64,000 nt of DNA, taken from the NCBI GenBank assembly GCA_014529385.2, contig CM043962.1:52163905-52227904 (forward strand), written 5' to 3'. This document shows positions 48,698 to 62,232 of the stretch, one piece after another (position 1 is the stretch's first letter; the number at the start of each line of letters is the position of its first letter). The notes below the pieces were generated by a model. It was not told the DNA's origin and searched no databases. It saw only the letters and a list, made by a program, of their open reading frames with translations. The DNA is from Adiantum capillus-veneris. Taxonomy: Eukaryota > Streptophyta > Polypodiopsida > Polypodiales > Pteridaceae. The position numbers and the translations under genes were made by a program.

Positions 48698-51648
48698 CTA
48701 AGAGTTGGACCCTGCGTTCACGTTTAGTGACTCGCACAGTATCCACTTTGATCCTTGTCGCACTCTGCATCGCCGCCATGCAGCATGCTTGGTGGGACCT
48801 TGCGACATTTGCCACTTGTTGCTATGCTCTTGACGACTCCATTTGCGCACTTCAATAGCAATCTTGGATTGTCGCGCACACTCCATTGTGAGCTTACGAG
48901 CAAATGTTGTGCGAAAAAACCAGTTGAACATCTCCTCCAAATAATTGGATTGCACCATTCCACCACCATGTCGAGTATTTTTGAAGTACACTCCCCTTGC
49001 TCGATAATGGGACTTCTCCATGCCTTGAGTGCTAAAAATTTCAAGCGATCCATACTTGTGCATAAAAAATGCACCATGCGCAAACAAGATATGCTGTTCA
49101 CATGAGCAAACGATCCACATTAGTAAATAAAAACAATCCCTTGTAATGAATACACCATGAATGACTTACCATGTAATGTGTGATGTTATTTTCACCCAAA
49201 GAAAGGGTGAAGACCTTGGTAAAATCCGCCAAAGCTTCTTGAAATGATTGCCGTTGTTCTTCTGTTGTGCTGTTAAGGCTCATAAGCTTGACCATTTTAT
49301 CAAAATGGGCCCAAACTTGCTTGCGCTTGTTTGCAAGCTCGCCATTTGAATCATTGTCAGTAGTAGCTTTGCATAACTCCTTCCAAAGCTCCCAAAGGTT
49401 ACCTGCCTGCTGGTTGGAGCTGCTTTGAGCATCATATCGACTTGGCTTTCCTTGGGAAACTTTCTTCAAAAAGTGTCTAGCTTTTTGTCCACTCATTGAC
49501 ACTTGTTGAGCAATTTCATGGGCCTCCCCTGTGTTCTTTGCAGCAACTATAGACACATTTCCACCATGACAGCCAATGGAATTCAAGAGTACCTCCACTC
49601 TTTCGATCGCTTCCTAGGACTTTTCCAACGGTTTCATTGTGAAAGCATAGTCAATGTGGAGCTTCAATAGCCTATCAAAAATACGCATGAATGCGTGTAA
49701 TGTACAAAAATGTACATTCGATAGAGGAAATCGAAAGATTGGATTCCAAGTGTGGTCCTTTTGATCACGGTCTAGGGCATTGAGCATGGGACATCTCAGA
49801 ATAGACGCTTCCCATTCTCTACCTTCATCTCCGACATCATGACAATCTAACCCTTGTTCTCCATGCCCTTGCCATGGAAGCATGTAACTGGCCTTTGCAG
49901 TGCTCTTATGTGATTTTTGTCCATTAGGTTTGTACCCTCGAGTGCAAAATGGACAAGGCATGAGAGAAGAAGCCCCTTGTTTGCAGCCAAGCAAACACTT
50001 TATGGTCTTCAAATCCCCACCTAAGTGCCACTCCACATCATAACTACCAAAGCCCTCAATCTCCAACTTCTGACCTGCAATTTGGGAGTGTATTACTTCT
50101 GTGATCCATGGAGTTCTCTCAAAAATCCACGAAAGTACTCCATTGGTCTCTTTGGGCACCTCAATAGCACCCAACCACCAAATATCTTTCTCTGATTGCA
50201 CGCTAAAAGATAGGGTGGGATATGGCTCGACTGAATCCCTTCACTTGGTTTGCAGAAGGGCCTCGTTCATTAGAGTGACACTTAGCCTCTCTAACCTTCG
50301 GCCTTTCACTATTTGACACTCATCGAGTTTCAGCACAAAAGCGACTTTTGTGCCAAGCACTACAAAATAAATAGTGCTAAGACCTTAAACTTCAGCTTCT
50401 ATGAAAAGAATAATACCAAAGGAAAAAGTAAAGTGTGTCACCTTCTTCAGGTAACTCGTAAAATCTAAGCATGGCTTCTTGAAGCCTTCTAAGATCCACG
50501 AAAATATTGTTCCACATTGTGTAAGGAAAGCCCTTATTCGAAGGTCTTATGGATTGTTTCTTACCTTTTCCCCTTGTCTTTGTTGCGCACGAAGCATAAA
50601 GGGAAGTTGGCATTGTGTCCTCAATGTGTAGGTATGTCCCAATGTGGGAGAACACATCTTCGTTTGTGCCCTTCTTTGCGAGCTTGACCTTGTGAGGAAC
50701 GGGAAATAGGTTTTCCACAATGCCATGTTCTTTGAGGGCATCCTTTAGGAGTTGAAAAATAGCCTGATAGGCTTTGGTGTTGATTCCAGCCTCATCACAA
50801 GCTTGTTGAACGTCATCATCATTAACCACATTTCTTAATTTACGCATAAGGTCCTTGGTGACTGCATCCTTAATGTGCTTACCTCCAGGTGATTGTAAGA
50901 TAGAAATAACGTCCTCGGTATTGAGACAACTAGTGAGAAGGTTGACTCGATTATCTTGGCTTGTTCCACCGCATGCCTCCTGGATGAAGTTTCTAGCAAC
51001 AAATAAACATAAATGTTAGAAAATAGTGTGAAGTAAGAATGCAGCATGCAAGTAAAGACCAAATCACCTTGTGGCTGTAACTCGTCGTTTGCGTGCTCCT
51101 CCGGAATGTGCAAGAGTTTCAATGGATGAATACGGGCGTTTGCGTTCCCTTGCACCAAGGGGTGTTTCTTTCAAGTATGTGATGGTGTTGGTAAGCTTCT
51201 GGATGTGGGACTCCTTTTCTTGCATTTGTTGTTCAAGACTTTTAACTACCCTCTCCGAAGAGGCAACACTCTCTTGTAATGTCGTCGTCTTGAGGTGAAG
51301 AGCTTGACATTCGTGCATCCACATATGCAAAGAAGCACCTCCACCCATACACAGCCGCTTGCAATAGCCTAACAAGCCTGCTTCTCCCCTCCCAAGAAAT
51401 TGAAGAAATGTGGAAAGGCTATTAAACGGTGGATGGAAGCGGCTTATAGGATCGTAAGGGTACAAATGGCCATCCACCCAAATGTCAACATTGGTCTCAC
51501 AAGCGGTGCGACGTTCCTATGATGACCTTTGATCACCTTCACTAGTGGTCTTCGGTGCAAATGCCGTGGGTAAGCGAATATGTATGCTTTTGGTGTGCGG
51601 AGTACGTGGTGGTGGAAGCAAACCATTTGTGATGTCCGTGAGCACCAT
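48698..51648 (-). pseudogene. Element B putative DDE-type transposase, three nonsense codons
   Basis: Exons 51648-51068, 50992-50442, 50359-49170 and 49093-48698 all join in phase at GT-AG sites (about 905 codons). Stops: TAG 51519-51517, TGA 50243-50241, TAG 49616-49614. Conserved with A: DIWVDGHLYPYDP and GLLGY, a coiled coil, LKLDECQIVKGRRLERLSVT, VQSEKDIWWLGAIEV, GFGSYDVEWHLGGDLKTIKC, PCPFC, NVHFCTLHAFMRI, STQGMEKSHYRAR and NTRHGGG. The exon 1/2 and 3/4 splice positions are shared with A; the intron after LPEE is extra. A large insert between PFC and the NVH motif (about 40 residues) is specific to B. Confidence 0.75.
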
Positions 51649-52206
51649 GGAAGCTGTTGCGTGAGGAAGCAAATGATGAAAAGATAGAGGGGGAAGGGTA
51701 GAGAGGCCGAGCAGGATGGGAGGAGAGAAGGAGGGAGGGAGGGGAGGGAGAGATTGGGGAGGAGGAGGAAGGTAGGGGTAGAGAGGGAGAGGAGAGGGAG
51801 AGGGAGAGAGGAGGGAGGAGGGAGGAGGATGAGAGAACAAAATTTTTATTACTTTTTGGGGGAAAAGATTTTTGAAAAAATGGACTTTCTAAGCTTGTGG
51901 GTTAAAAAATGGGTCAAAAAATGATTTTTGGATATGTATATATGTTGGGAGGGAGTTTTAAGTAAAAAACAAATAAAAATGATTTTTTTTTTTAAAAGTC
52001 AAATTTTGACTCTTTTTGACCCACGGAATTGCTGATGTGGACACACCCCTATGCTTCCTTCACTTTAAAAAAAGCTAGAGAGAGAAAGCAACCCTTTAGG
52101 TCCACATCCTACATTTGTCTAAAAAAAAGGCTAGAAAAGCCTACTCAAAACTACCTTCTTCAATGCCCTTGCCCCCTAAACCCCACACAACATTAGCCTT
52201 AATCCC
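51649..52206. other. Right end of element B, no gene
   Basis: GA-rich simple sequence at about 51670-51830 gives spurious proline-rich minus-strand frames. The rest is A/T-rich up to the candidate terminal repeat at 52192-52206. Confidence 0.45.
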
Positions 52207-54071
52207 TAAAAATTAGGATTCCTTACAAGGCCCATGCAAGGTTCATATTTCTCCTAATGTGTGTTGTGATTCACTTTTTGATATGGTAATAGAACTCATG
52301 CATGTCTTCGCTATACTAAGTCTAAGTATGACTGTTATGTTGTTATGTCATACTAGCTTGCTTATGGTTGGCAACTTCCATTGACCCTTTGGTATCTATG
52401 GCATTTGTTTTTTAATCTCCTTTTGAGCTCAGGGAATTCTTTCAATACATGTCTACTGACCTATCATAAGCAGTGAAATACATTGAAAGTTTGTATCCTT
52501 TCTTCAATGCAGGATTCCTTGAGATTTTTTATGGCTAAGAAAGTAATGCTATATGTTTTATTAAAAAAAGGCATCAATGAGGAGGCAACCTCTTACATAA
52601 ACTTGGTGATGACCCTATATTATATGGTGGGTAGTGGCTTACGTTTGAGAGGTTTTACTGTGGCAGCTACCGCGGTTGTTTTTTTGATGAGGTGGCTTTT
52701 GGGGTTTGCTATTGAGCTTGCCTTTCTTGCTCAAATACGGTCATGACACAAAGCTTTGCTTGTTGTTTGTTGTGTGATAGATCGATGGCAAAGCTCTTGC
52801 ACAGAATATTAGCCTGATGGTTTTATGACAGTCCAAATATCAACTAACTTAGACATTGTTATTAACTTAAGCATGTATTCTATCTAAGGATTGGGCTTGA
52901 ACTTGGCACTTATAACTAGCCCTACCTTATAGCTGCTCATGTGGCTGAATATGGTTGTGAATCGTTGGTTATATTTAAAGGTAAGTAACTATTTGTTGGA
53001 TATGGTTCTTTGGGTGATAATAACTATTGTAACCTTAATTAGGGTTTTGGGTAATGCCGTTGCTAACATTTTAAGCCTTACTAAGTCAGTGACTTTGGTT
53101 TACTTTGTTTCTTTGAAGTTCAAAGACTTCCTTAAATAGAGGTCTCTTGACATATCATAAACACTTTAGGTTTGTAATCTTTTTAAGAAAGGTAAGTAAG
53201 TCATCTTGGGCACTTCATGGTTAAAAATGAAGAGATTAGTTGCATTGATAGCATCAACAAGAAAAAGCCATCTGACACAAGATGGATTTGGTGAGTAATG
53301 CCTTACTAATAAGTAATTGCAGACTTGGTCTGGTCGCTGAGTCAACTACCATGGTTTATCTTCTAATAAAGTTACTTTTGAGACTTATTGCATCAAGTTT
53401 ATGTTATTTAATGGGCCTTGGTGGCACACTTCCTTGGCCTATGGGAACAATTGGGGGATTCTAGAATATCCCACCTCTACGTGTTTGTGATTAAGTGGAA
53501 TTGAACATTCATATCGTATGAGCACTATTAGTGACCCAAAAAAAATAGCAGCAATTAATGCCAAAATCTGTAAAGTTAAGAAACATGTATATGTGGCCCA
53601 CTTTGGGGCAAAAAAGCCTCGTAAAACTCGTCTCTGGCCTTACTATCATGAAAGCTTGCAAAGCTATAGGGGCTCCACATGGTTTCCCTCCAACCCCTTG
53701 TAAAAAAAACCATCTCTGAATATATGTTATTTCTACTTTTTACTATTAGTCTTTGAAAGAAATCTAGTTGGGTGACATCTATAACATGTGGGATACCCAT
53801 GCATCACCTGCATACGGTGCCAATTCTAGCTATATGTTGTGTTGTTTCCATGGGTGCAGGTGAGGGTTACCTTCTCCACTATGGTTTTCAAAGTTCCTTG
53901 GCTTGAAGATGGCGGACTTATGTATCTTCAGGCTCTTGATTCTCTTGTACTTGTGTATAAAGACTATTCTATACTATGAATGGGAATTATACCCCCTTTT
54001 TATTGACATAGTTTCTAGTGTCTTTTGTAATTTGTAAGGATTCTTTGGTGTATATGTTATATTGTTATTGG

Positions 54072-54109
<38 letters not shown>

Positions 54110-54406
54110 CACATCTTCATAGAGATTTCTACCTTCCTAGCACCCTTAGGCCCTAATTAGCTTATGTTTCAATTTTGAAGTCATTTTGATAGCTAGAAAA
54201 CTAAGAAAATGCCGATATGCAGACAACGTGTTCAATGATGGTAAGTAAATTTCCAATGTTAACTTATGATGCATATATTACATTTAAGTGATCTCAAATA
54301 ATTAATGTTTTATGTATGCTTGCAATCCTCAAGAGAAACTTGCAAAAGGGATCCATTATAGGTGATGTATAACAACTCCCAAGATCCATTTCTTTTTGTG
54401 ATCAGG

Positions 54407-54482
<76 letters not shown>

Positions 54483-54660
54483 AGAGGGAGCAAAAATAGA
54501 TGCAGGGTGAGTGAGGACATCATGCCCTCAATGATGAAGAGAAAAATAAAATTTCCTATGAGATTGTGATAGCTTTCAAGAGGAGGACTAAAGGTTTTGG
54601 TACATAAGTGAACCATGAAATCTAGAATCTAGTTGCTGAACATCCTATTTTTCAGGCAAT
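52207..54660. other. Gene-poor region with CA and GA microsatellites
   Basis: No gene is supported. (CA)n lies at about 54072-54103 and (GA)n at about 54413-54477. Short plus-strand frames (for instance 52483-52746 and 53518-53703) have no recognisable features. Confidence 0.45.
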
Positions 54661-54666
54661 CCATGA

Positions 54667-55096
54667 TCATTTTGTAATGGAGGAGGTTATTGTACATAGC
54701 TCAATCATCTCCAATGTCCACAACACATTGGCTACTATCAAGCAACCAGGGTTCTAACAAGGAGTTGTTTTTGAAGAATGTAGCGTTGCGGATGATGTTG
54801 AATTCACAGGATAGCATGCCTATTGCAAAAATCTCAAGGGTCTTTAAAGTCGGCTATCATCCCTTGTACAAGGCGCAATCACACACGAATCCTAATATCA
54901 ATGGTGGATTGTTCTCATTGGCTGCATGTCATAAGAAACATTGTCATAGCCTATCACATACAAAATTAAGGAATTGGTCTACACATTTTGGAGAGAGAAG
55001 ACTCACATTTCCCCCAATAAGAAAGATGTTTGTCAAAAGAGAATGGGGAGGAAAAGATACACGAAACACCCTATGCACCTTTTGGATGAGCCTCAG
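54667..55096 (+). pseudogene. Second-type transposase 5' exon, fragment E1
   Basis: In a frame with many stops the segment reads EEVIVHSSIISNVHNTLATI, later THISPNKKDVCQKRMGRKRY and KHPMHLLDEPQ, ending at CCTCAG|GTGATC. The same exon end is seen in copy C (28762) and in E2 (57160). No second exon follows: palindromic repeats and a GT microsatellite begin directly after the donor. Confidence 0.6.
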
Positions 55097-55588
<492 letters not shown>

Positions 55589-55591
<3 letters not shown>

Positions 55592-56326
55592 CTCCACGAC
55601 CCCACGACTCCATTAACAAAAAAAAGGCCTCATCTGAACGGATAATTATTGTTTATGGACATTTTAATTTGAAAATGGACATTGCTTGGATTTTCAACAT
55701 ATGCTAACAAGCACTACTACCTAGAATCGTCCCCGACGGCATTTTTAAACACATGTTAACATGCTTTCACCTTTATGCAGCTGTATAACAAAATTTTAAA
55801 TTTTCAAACGGGATGAAACACTGATTATCTGAATTATACACATACCTCCCATATAATTCAAGTTTCTTTTTTATCAATTATTATTTTGATCAAAAAAAAT
55901 TCGTACAAAAAATGTTTTGTGATCAAAAAGAATTTTTGATAAAACATGTGAAAGTTTCGATCAAAAGCTCCACTTTTTCTCCACCATACTCCTTCCACCA
56001 AACCGGGGCATTGTCCACATTAATTGCATCAATGTACCAAGGGTCATGAAACATTACCTCTTGATTAGAGTATGCAACTCTTTGATCGAATGCAAGCTTT
56101 CCACCGTCTTCATTGAGAAGTTGTTGACAGCTGAAAGCAAGAAACGGTGGTACAAAATTGGTTGTCCTTCACACCACCTAGCCTTGGGTTCTTGAGTAGA
56201 ACAAGACTAAAGTAAAAGAGGGTTAAAGGGAAATAAAGGAGAAAAATCATATGATTTAGTCTTCTTTTTAAAACATCTTGTAACAAATCAAAGTGGGTGC
56301 AAGACATGGGTAGAATTCAGATTTTG

Positions 56327-56385
<59 letters not shown>

Positions 56386-56540
56386 CATTTCAAGCCAGTA
56401 CCATATCTATAGAGACAATGTTGGAAGTTGAGTGTGATCCCTTCAACAATCTCAGATACCTACATTTACAGAGGGTACTATAATGAAAACCATGAGCATT
56501 CATGAACCTGTCAGCAACTAAGAATTTATGTGAGGTTGTT
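55589..56540. other. Intergenic stretch with a TC microsatellite
   Basis: No gene seen. (TC)n at about 56330-56380. Confidence 0.5.
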
Positions 56541-56649
56541 GGCTCGCTATTGGGTGCAAAACAAGCGTGAGCAACAATGCAAGGAGTGAAACCCTACTAA
56601 GACAATTGAACTTTCTACAACCAAGTCAAGGAACAATATATGCAAAGCC

Positions 56650-57160
56650 ATGGCTAGATGTTGGCATCAGCAGACCCAAGGACTAACAATAGTACAACAA
56701 CAGGAAATTATGAACCATCTCATGCATCCTCAACCAGTTTCCAAGTTGAGGATTTTGGATGTGAAATCAAGTCTTCTTTCCAATGTTCACAACGCATTGA
56801 CTCAGTTGAAAGTACCCCACTCTTCAAGTGAGCTTTTTGTGAAGAGAACCTCTTTGAGATCAAAGGACAATGTTAGTGAACTAGTCCAAAAATTTTGTTG
56901 TCTTGGGTGTTCATCGAAGGAATATAGCAACAACAAGCAGTCAATTGGAAATGAAAGATGAGGATGAAGTGTTGCCACTTACTGCTCGTCACAGACAATT
57001 GCCTCTTCAAACAAGTATCACAAGTGAAACTAGGGATTTTGTGACCGCTTTTTGGAAATCCAAGATGAGAATTTTACCTAACAAAAAGGATATTTGCAAG
57101 CACAGGATCAAGCCAAAAAGTGTCATCAAACATCCCATACATCTTCTATATGACTCTCAG
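56650..57160 (+). pseudogene. Second-type transposase 5' exon, fragment E2
   Basis: Two overlapping frames (56650-56961 and 56903-57160) together give SKLRILDVKSSLLSNVHNAL, LVQKFCCLG, then LPLTARHRQLPL and RDFVTAFWKSKMRILPNKKD, ending KHPIHLLYDSQ at TCTCAG|GTAATA. One frameshift joins them near 56920. Homologous to E1 and to the exon 1 end of copy C. No second exon is found before the gypsy LTR at 58091. Confidence 0.6.
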
Positions 57161-57239
57161 GTAATATGTTCTTCCTACAATGCAATTCTGGTGGCCTTGG
57201 TTTTTGTTGGAATAGTGCTCACAAAATTTGTAGTCTTTA

Positions 57240-58085
57240 GGGAGCTTTCAGATTTGGTTATACAGTACCAAATTGATAGTTTTTTGGCCAACAATCACTC
57301 TAGGCCAAACACTACCAATATGGTACTTTTTGGGAGACAATCATTGTAGGTACCATTTCCCAGCTCCATAGTACCAATTTGATGCTTCTTTGGATTTTGC
57401 ATGGTTCCCAAGAGGATGCACAATACAATTTTTTGGTTGCAATGCCCAAAGGTATGGATGCATATTCTCAATTTGGTACTTTTGATTTCTACGCACACTT
57501 GGTAGTGTAATACTGAAATAGGTTTTGGAAACAAATTTGGTGCCTTTAGTGTATCGTGCAAAGTACCAAACTAGAGAGATTGTACCAATTTTGGCTCTTT
57601 TATGTATCTAGAAAAGTTCCCAATTTGGTACTCTAGATCAAGTTTGTAATTATGCAATATACAAAAAAGTACCCAATTTGGTAATATGAAGCTTACTTTA
57701 GGTGTGTCTGCATACTACCTAAAGGGATCCACACTAACAATTTGATACTTTTGGGAGCTTCTTGCACTTAGATGTATAGTATCAAATTGGATTTTTGGTG
57801 CTTTCAGTGTTACCTACAAAGTACCAAACAAGATGCATAATACCAATTTTGAAGCTTCTAGGAAAAATAAAAAGTACCCCATTTGGTACTACTGAATTAG
57901 ATTGGCACTATGCAGTATGTAGAAAAAAAATTGTTTGGTGCTATGAATTTAGTTTGGTACTATGAAGTGTAAATAAATGTACCCAATTTGGTACTATGCA
58001 AGGTGCTTTGAGTTTGCATGTATAACACCTTAGAAATTCACAGTCTCAATTTGGTACTTTTGGGCATCACTCACACTTGGTAGTA
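57240..58085. repeat. Array of AATTTGGTACT / AGTACCAAATT half sites after E2
   Basis: At least fifteen degenerate copies of AATTTGGTACTTT or its reverse complement in both orientations, irregularly spaced by 30-80 bases. The array follows the E2 exon donor as the GTATGC array follows E1. Confidence 0.75.
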
Positions 58086-58090
58086 TAATA

Positions 58091-59254
58091 TGTAACATTC
58101 AATGCACTAGTAACTTGTGTGTAGCAGAAATTGATAACTAGTGAGCATTTCATTAAGAACAAGTTACTAATGAGCATAGAGAAAGTACTTAATTTGAGAA
58201 AGTCACATAGCAATTTACACCTAGCTAATTTGGCATTGACAATACTTGAAAAGAGAGAGAAATAAAGCAATTGACAACATTTGAGGACCGGATTTACATG
58301 GAGCCGGTGGCCCCTCCATAAAGGCTTTGTATTATAGCTTCTCTCATCAAAGGAGACTTTTGTACAATACAATATTTGTGTTCCTTGATAAAACTAGTTA
58401 GTGTAATGAATATGGAAGCTTCATACACCAAATTATTCTTGAAAAACACACCTAGTGTCCCTAGCCTAAGTCCCCAAGACCTCACACCCCTTCAAAAATG
58501 GTGAGAGCTAGCAGGGAATGAGGATAGATTGAGAGGAGAGGATGTATCTTAAGAGAAAGAAGTATTTTCCTCACATAATCACTCTAATAGCTTAGCTTAG
58601 CTTATTAATTATCATGGTAGAGGAGATGATCATGCCATTGAAGCTTGGCTCTTGGTTGGATTTGCATTCCATAGCCAAGAGTTGTTGGTGTAGGCCTCTA
58701 TTTCTCAATACTTGGAGAAGGAGATGGAGTTCTTCTTCCACAAATGAGTTGTGTGTGTGAGTGTGAGTGTGTGTGTGTGTGGCAATGTTAGAGAAAAATG
58801 CAGCCCTCTCTCTCATCTTGGTCGACCCCTCTAGCTAAACGCTCATGCTGGCCTCCCATTGGCTCCTGTAAAGCTTAGCCAATCACAAATTAGAAGCATA
58901 GTTGATAGCCATTTGACAAGTGTCCCCCTTTCCCCTTTTGTGAGAGCTTTAGGTAATTAAATAATTCAATTGGTCCTCTTAGTCTACTGGCCAATAGGAA
59001 TCAGGCAAGCCATTGGGTTGTTAAATGCTCATTGGACCCCTTGGTAGACTGTCCAATAGTCTTCTAGGGAGCTTAAATTCTATTGTTTCTTTTATCAAGC
59101 ATTTTTTAAATTGATTAGACTAAATTTACTCTAGCATAATTCTCATTGGTCCACCTCTTTGGCCATCCGATAGGATTTGAGGGGAGATTGGGGGCAATTG
59201 GCCTAGGAGCCTGACATGTGTTCAGTATTCCCTTTGTGTAAAGGGAGAGCCTTG

Positions 59255-59338
<84 letters not shown>

Positions 59339-59713
59339 CTCTCTCATCCCCTACAATAAGGGCTCTCCCCCTCCTTCCTAAGGATGTGGTAAGACTTTTG
59401 AGTCTTCCCATGACCATCCAATATTTCCCCTACTTTGGCCTTTGGACAATACAATTAAATTTAGGAACTTTAGCCTATGGAAGTCTTAATGGGGTTGAAC
59501 CTTAGGTATTTTAAGCCCCATTGAAGAACATTGCTCTTTCGTAGTGTGTCCCCCTTTGGATCCCTATTTTCCCTCCTGTGGATCCCTGACAGAGACTGGT
59601 ATGGTAGCCTTACCAATATTCTAGCTTTTACTCCCCTTGTACTTCCCCATATTAAATGATCAGTTTAACATGAGAAAATCATTTGGGAGTATTAGATATA
59701 AGATTTTATGACA
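58091..59713 (-). repeat. 3' LTR of gypsy element G2
   Basis: 1623 bases with minus-strand TGTCAT...GTTACA ends, related throughout to 709-2286. It carries a (GT)n of about 40 units at 59257-59336 that the other copy lacks, where only a short GTGTGTG stretch is found. Confidence 0.85.
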
Positions 59714-59716
59714 TTA

Positions 59717-59727
59717 CCTCTCTCTTG
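59717..59727 (-). promoter_or_regulatory. Polypurine tract of G2
   Basis: Minus-strand AAGAGAGAGG lies three bases before the LTR. Its place is right for plus-strand priming of reverse transcription. Confidence 0.65.
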
Positions 59728-60069
59728 AAATCATAGTCTTCCTCGACCATGAGGTAGAGAAGATAAAGCCTCGTCATTAGTCCATTTGCTAGCAGGTAGA
59801 GGATCCCTATTTTACCCTACGACACCGTTCCAGAATGGATGACTAGTCCATTTGGTGCTTGAAATCCTTGGCTGCCGCAAGCATGTCTGCACATTAGTAA
59901 GGATCAATCTTCCATAATAGTAGAGTAACAAGCTCTACTTGATGTTTGGGAGACGTCGTCTCCACAAACATGATTCTAAGCATGCATACTTATTAAAATT
60001 TGTGCACAATAAAGAAAAAGAGAGTCTTATAAGACAAAAACTTCGTTCATTTATACATATTTACATTTG

Positions 60070-60391
60070 GTTACTCTAGGGAATCATTGTAATCATTGAC
60101 GAGGTTTAGGTTATCCTTTAATTGTATGCCTTGCATCCATCTAGCATCTTCAAAAGGATAATTTTTAAACTTGATAAGATATCATCGGTGGATAATCTTG
60201 CTGCCTTGTAATACCTTGTCTACGTGTCGGAGTATGGACTCAGGTTGCAGCACCTCTTCTTGGTCCTCGATCTCCGGTGGGTCTTCAATGATTGCTTCTT
60301 GAGGTGGCTCTCCTTTGTACGGCTTTAGTATGCTCACATGGAAAGCATTGTGTATGAGCCAATGGCTTGGAAACTTGAGTTGATAAGTCAT
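60070..60391 (-). pseudogene. G2 integrase C-terminus and chromodomain
   Basis: KFPSHWLIHNAFHVSILKPY is the typical integrase C-terminal motif. Then PESILRHVDKVLQGSKIIHR precedes a TGA (60181-60179), and YLIKFKNYPFEDARWM completes a chromodomain-like segment. Chromodomains direct insertion to heterochromatin in this clade. Confidence 0.75.
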
Positions 60392-60429
60392 CTCATTGAT
60401 TGGCCTAAGAATATGACAGGGGTCATAGT

Positions 60430-61286
60430 ACCTTTTTGCTAACTTAGCATTGGTGTCCCGTAGGATTATTGCCCGTTGTGTGCCTTAATCGAGCCTTATG
60501 AAACTTAAGCAAGACCCAATCATTTTTTTTAAAGGCTAGGGCTCTTCTGTGCTTAACAGCAGCAGCCTTTTGCCTTTGCTAAGAGATGGATATAGCATCC
60601 TTAATCTTTTGGAAATATTCTTGCAAGTCTCGGCTATATTCATCTGCAGCGAAGATCTTCCCATGTACCTTGAGTAGTAGGGGACTTTTTTATCTTCCCT
60701 CTATCACCTCAAAAGGTGCTTTTCCCATGTAAGTATGTATAGTGTTATTGTAGGCATACTCCACTAAGGGTAAGTACTTCTCCCATTGGGACTTTTGATC
60801 TACTTCTGTGACATAAGCTTTTGGTAGATCAAGAATGGTTAGGTTAGCTATTTCACTTTGGCCATCCATTTGGGGATGATGGGTTGAAGAGAAGTTTAGC
60901 CTTGTACCTAAATTCTCAAAGAGACCCTTCCAGAAATTACTGGTCATTCAAGGATCTCTATTTGACACTATAGACATTGGCAAGCCATGGTATTTGAAGA
61001 TTTGTGATAAAGAGGGTTGCCATTTGATGGGCCTTGATAGTCTTTTTGACAGGTATGAAATGTGCATGTTTGCTAAACCTGTCTACTATTGTCCATATTC
61101 ATGTATTGCCATGGATAGTAGACTTTGTCAATCCAAAGATAAAATCTCCCATGGTGAATTAGGGATTGGCAACGGTTGAAGCAATCCAGGTTGCTTCCCT
61201 CTATCAAACTTTGTCTTTTGGCATACCACACTTTTTGAAACATACTCTTGTATGTTTGCTTTCGTGGTAGGCCAATAGAAATATGT
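60430..61286 (-). pseudogene. G2 integrase core, decayed
   Basis: Segments in order: CQKTKFDRGKQPGLLQPLPI, DRFSKHAHFIPVKK, then LGTRLNFSSTHHPQMDGQSE and LPLVEYAYNNTIHTYMGKAP with KAPFEVIEGR. Stops and frameshifts separate them. The HHCC zinc finger region lies just upstream (SHAPPYAGHRG near 61330). Confidence 0.75.
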
Positions 61287-62158
61287 TTATATCCCTTTTA
61301 GGGTAGATAGAATCCCTCTATGCCCTGCATAAGGAGGAGCATGAGATTCATACATTACTTTCTCATGTAGTGAGTTAGTAACACATAATCTATTGCCATA
61401 GAGAAGATAACCATCTTGTAGGGTAAATGGTTCTTCTTTCTTCCCTAGTGCAAGGGCTGAAATCACATCTCTAAAATTGAGATCGATAGCGTACTCATCT
61501 ATCATAGAAGATAGATCATTGTGAGTTGCTATGGATACCGCATTCACTCTTGGTCGTCTTGAGATTGCATCGGCTACTTGATTATGCTTGCCAACAATGT
61601 GAGTAATATGAAAATGAAATTGCAAAAGGAAATTTTTCCACCTCATTTGTTTGTCGGAGAGCTTGGTCTGCGTCATGAAGTACTTAAGGTTTTGGTGATC
61701 TCTTCGTAGAATGAAAGGAGTCCCCAACAAATAGTGCTTCCACGAATCTAGAGCATGTAGAATTGCTAAGAGTTCCTTTTCATATATGCCTAGAGCTTGT
61801 TCAACAGGGTCAAGCCTTCGACTTTCATAGGCTATGGTGTGCCCTTCTTGGAGAAAAACAACTCCAAGGCAATCACCACAAAAGCATCGCATCGGACCTC
61901 AAATGGCTTTGAGAGATCCGGCTGTGTAAGTAGTTGAGAGATAATCTTCTCTTTAAGCTTTTCAAAAGCATTGTTCTCCTTGGTGGACCATATATACCTA
62001 ACACTTTTCTTGGTTAGGTCATGTAATGGTCCTACAATTTGTGAGAACTTTTCTATGAAGCATCTACAATATGCACACATACCTATAAAGCTTCTTAGTT
62101 CATGCAGGTTCCTTGGGTTAGGCCATCCTTTTATTACCTCTAACTTTGATGGATCCAT
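61287..62158 (-). pseudogene. G2 RT connection and RNase H
   Basis: 62158-61832 carries WPNPRNLHELRSFIGMCAYC and DLTKKSVRYIW, the RT thumb/connection of gypsy. 61892-61287 carries IAYESRRLDPVEQALGIYEK, ELLAILHALDSWKHYLLG, RRDHQNLKYFM and HFHITHIVGKHNQVADAISR, a gypsy RNase H, followed by the start of the integrase zinc finger. The two overlap in different frames, showing a frameshift near 61860. Confidence 0.8.
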
Positions 62159-62232
62159 TTGGATGCCATCTTGAGAGATAATTTGAACTAAATACTGAAT
62201 CTCTTGTAAGAAAAAATCGCTTTTCTTTCGGT

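Larger units (their letters stand above)
42261..52206. mobile_element. Element B: ~9.9-kb relative of element A carrying histone H3
   Basis: Holds gene 1 (+), gene 3 (+), an H3 gene (-) and the putative DDE transposase (-), each homologous to its counterpart in element A. Candidate ends are GGGATTAAGGTTAAT at 42261-42275 and its inverted copy with one mismatch at 52192-52206; the span of 9946 bases is close to the 9910 of A. These ends are short and less certain than those of A. All four genes have stops or frameshifts, so this is an older, inactive copy. Gene order differs from A. Confidence 0.65.

Noticed and set aside
51517-51840. Proline/serine-rich minus-strand protein
   Set aside because: Most lies in GA-rich simple sequence; only the part after ATG 51648 belongs to transposase exon 1.
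42296-52056. Direct repeat GTGGACACAC at both ends of element B as a target duplication
   Set aside because: It lies inside the candidate TIRs, is short and imperfect, and may be chance.
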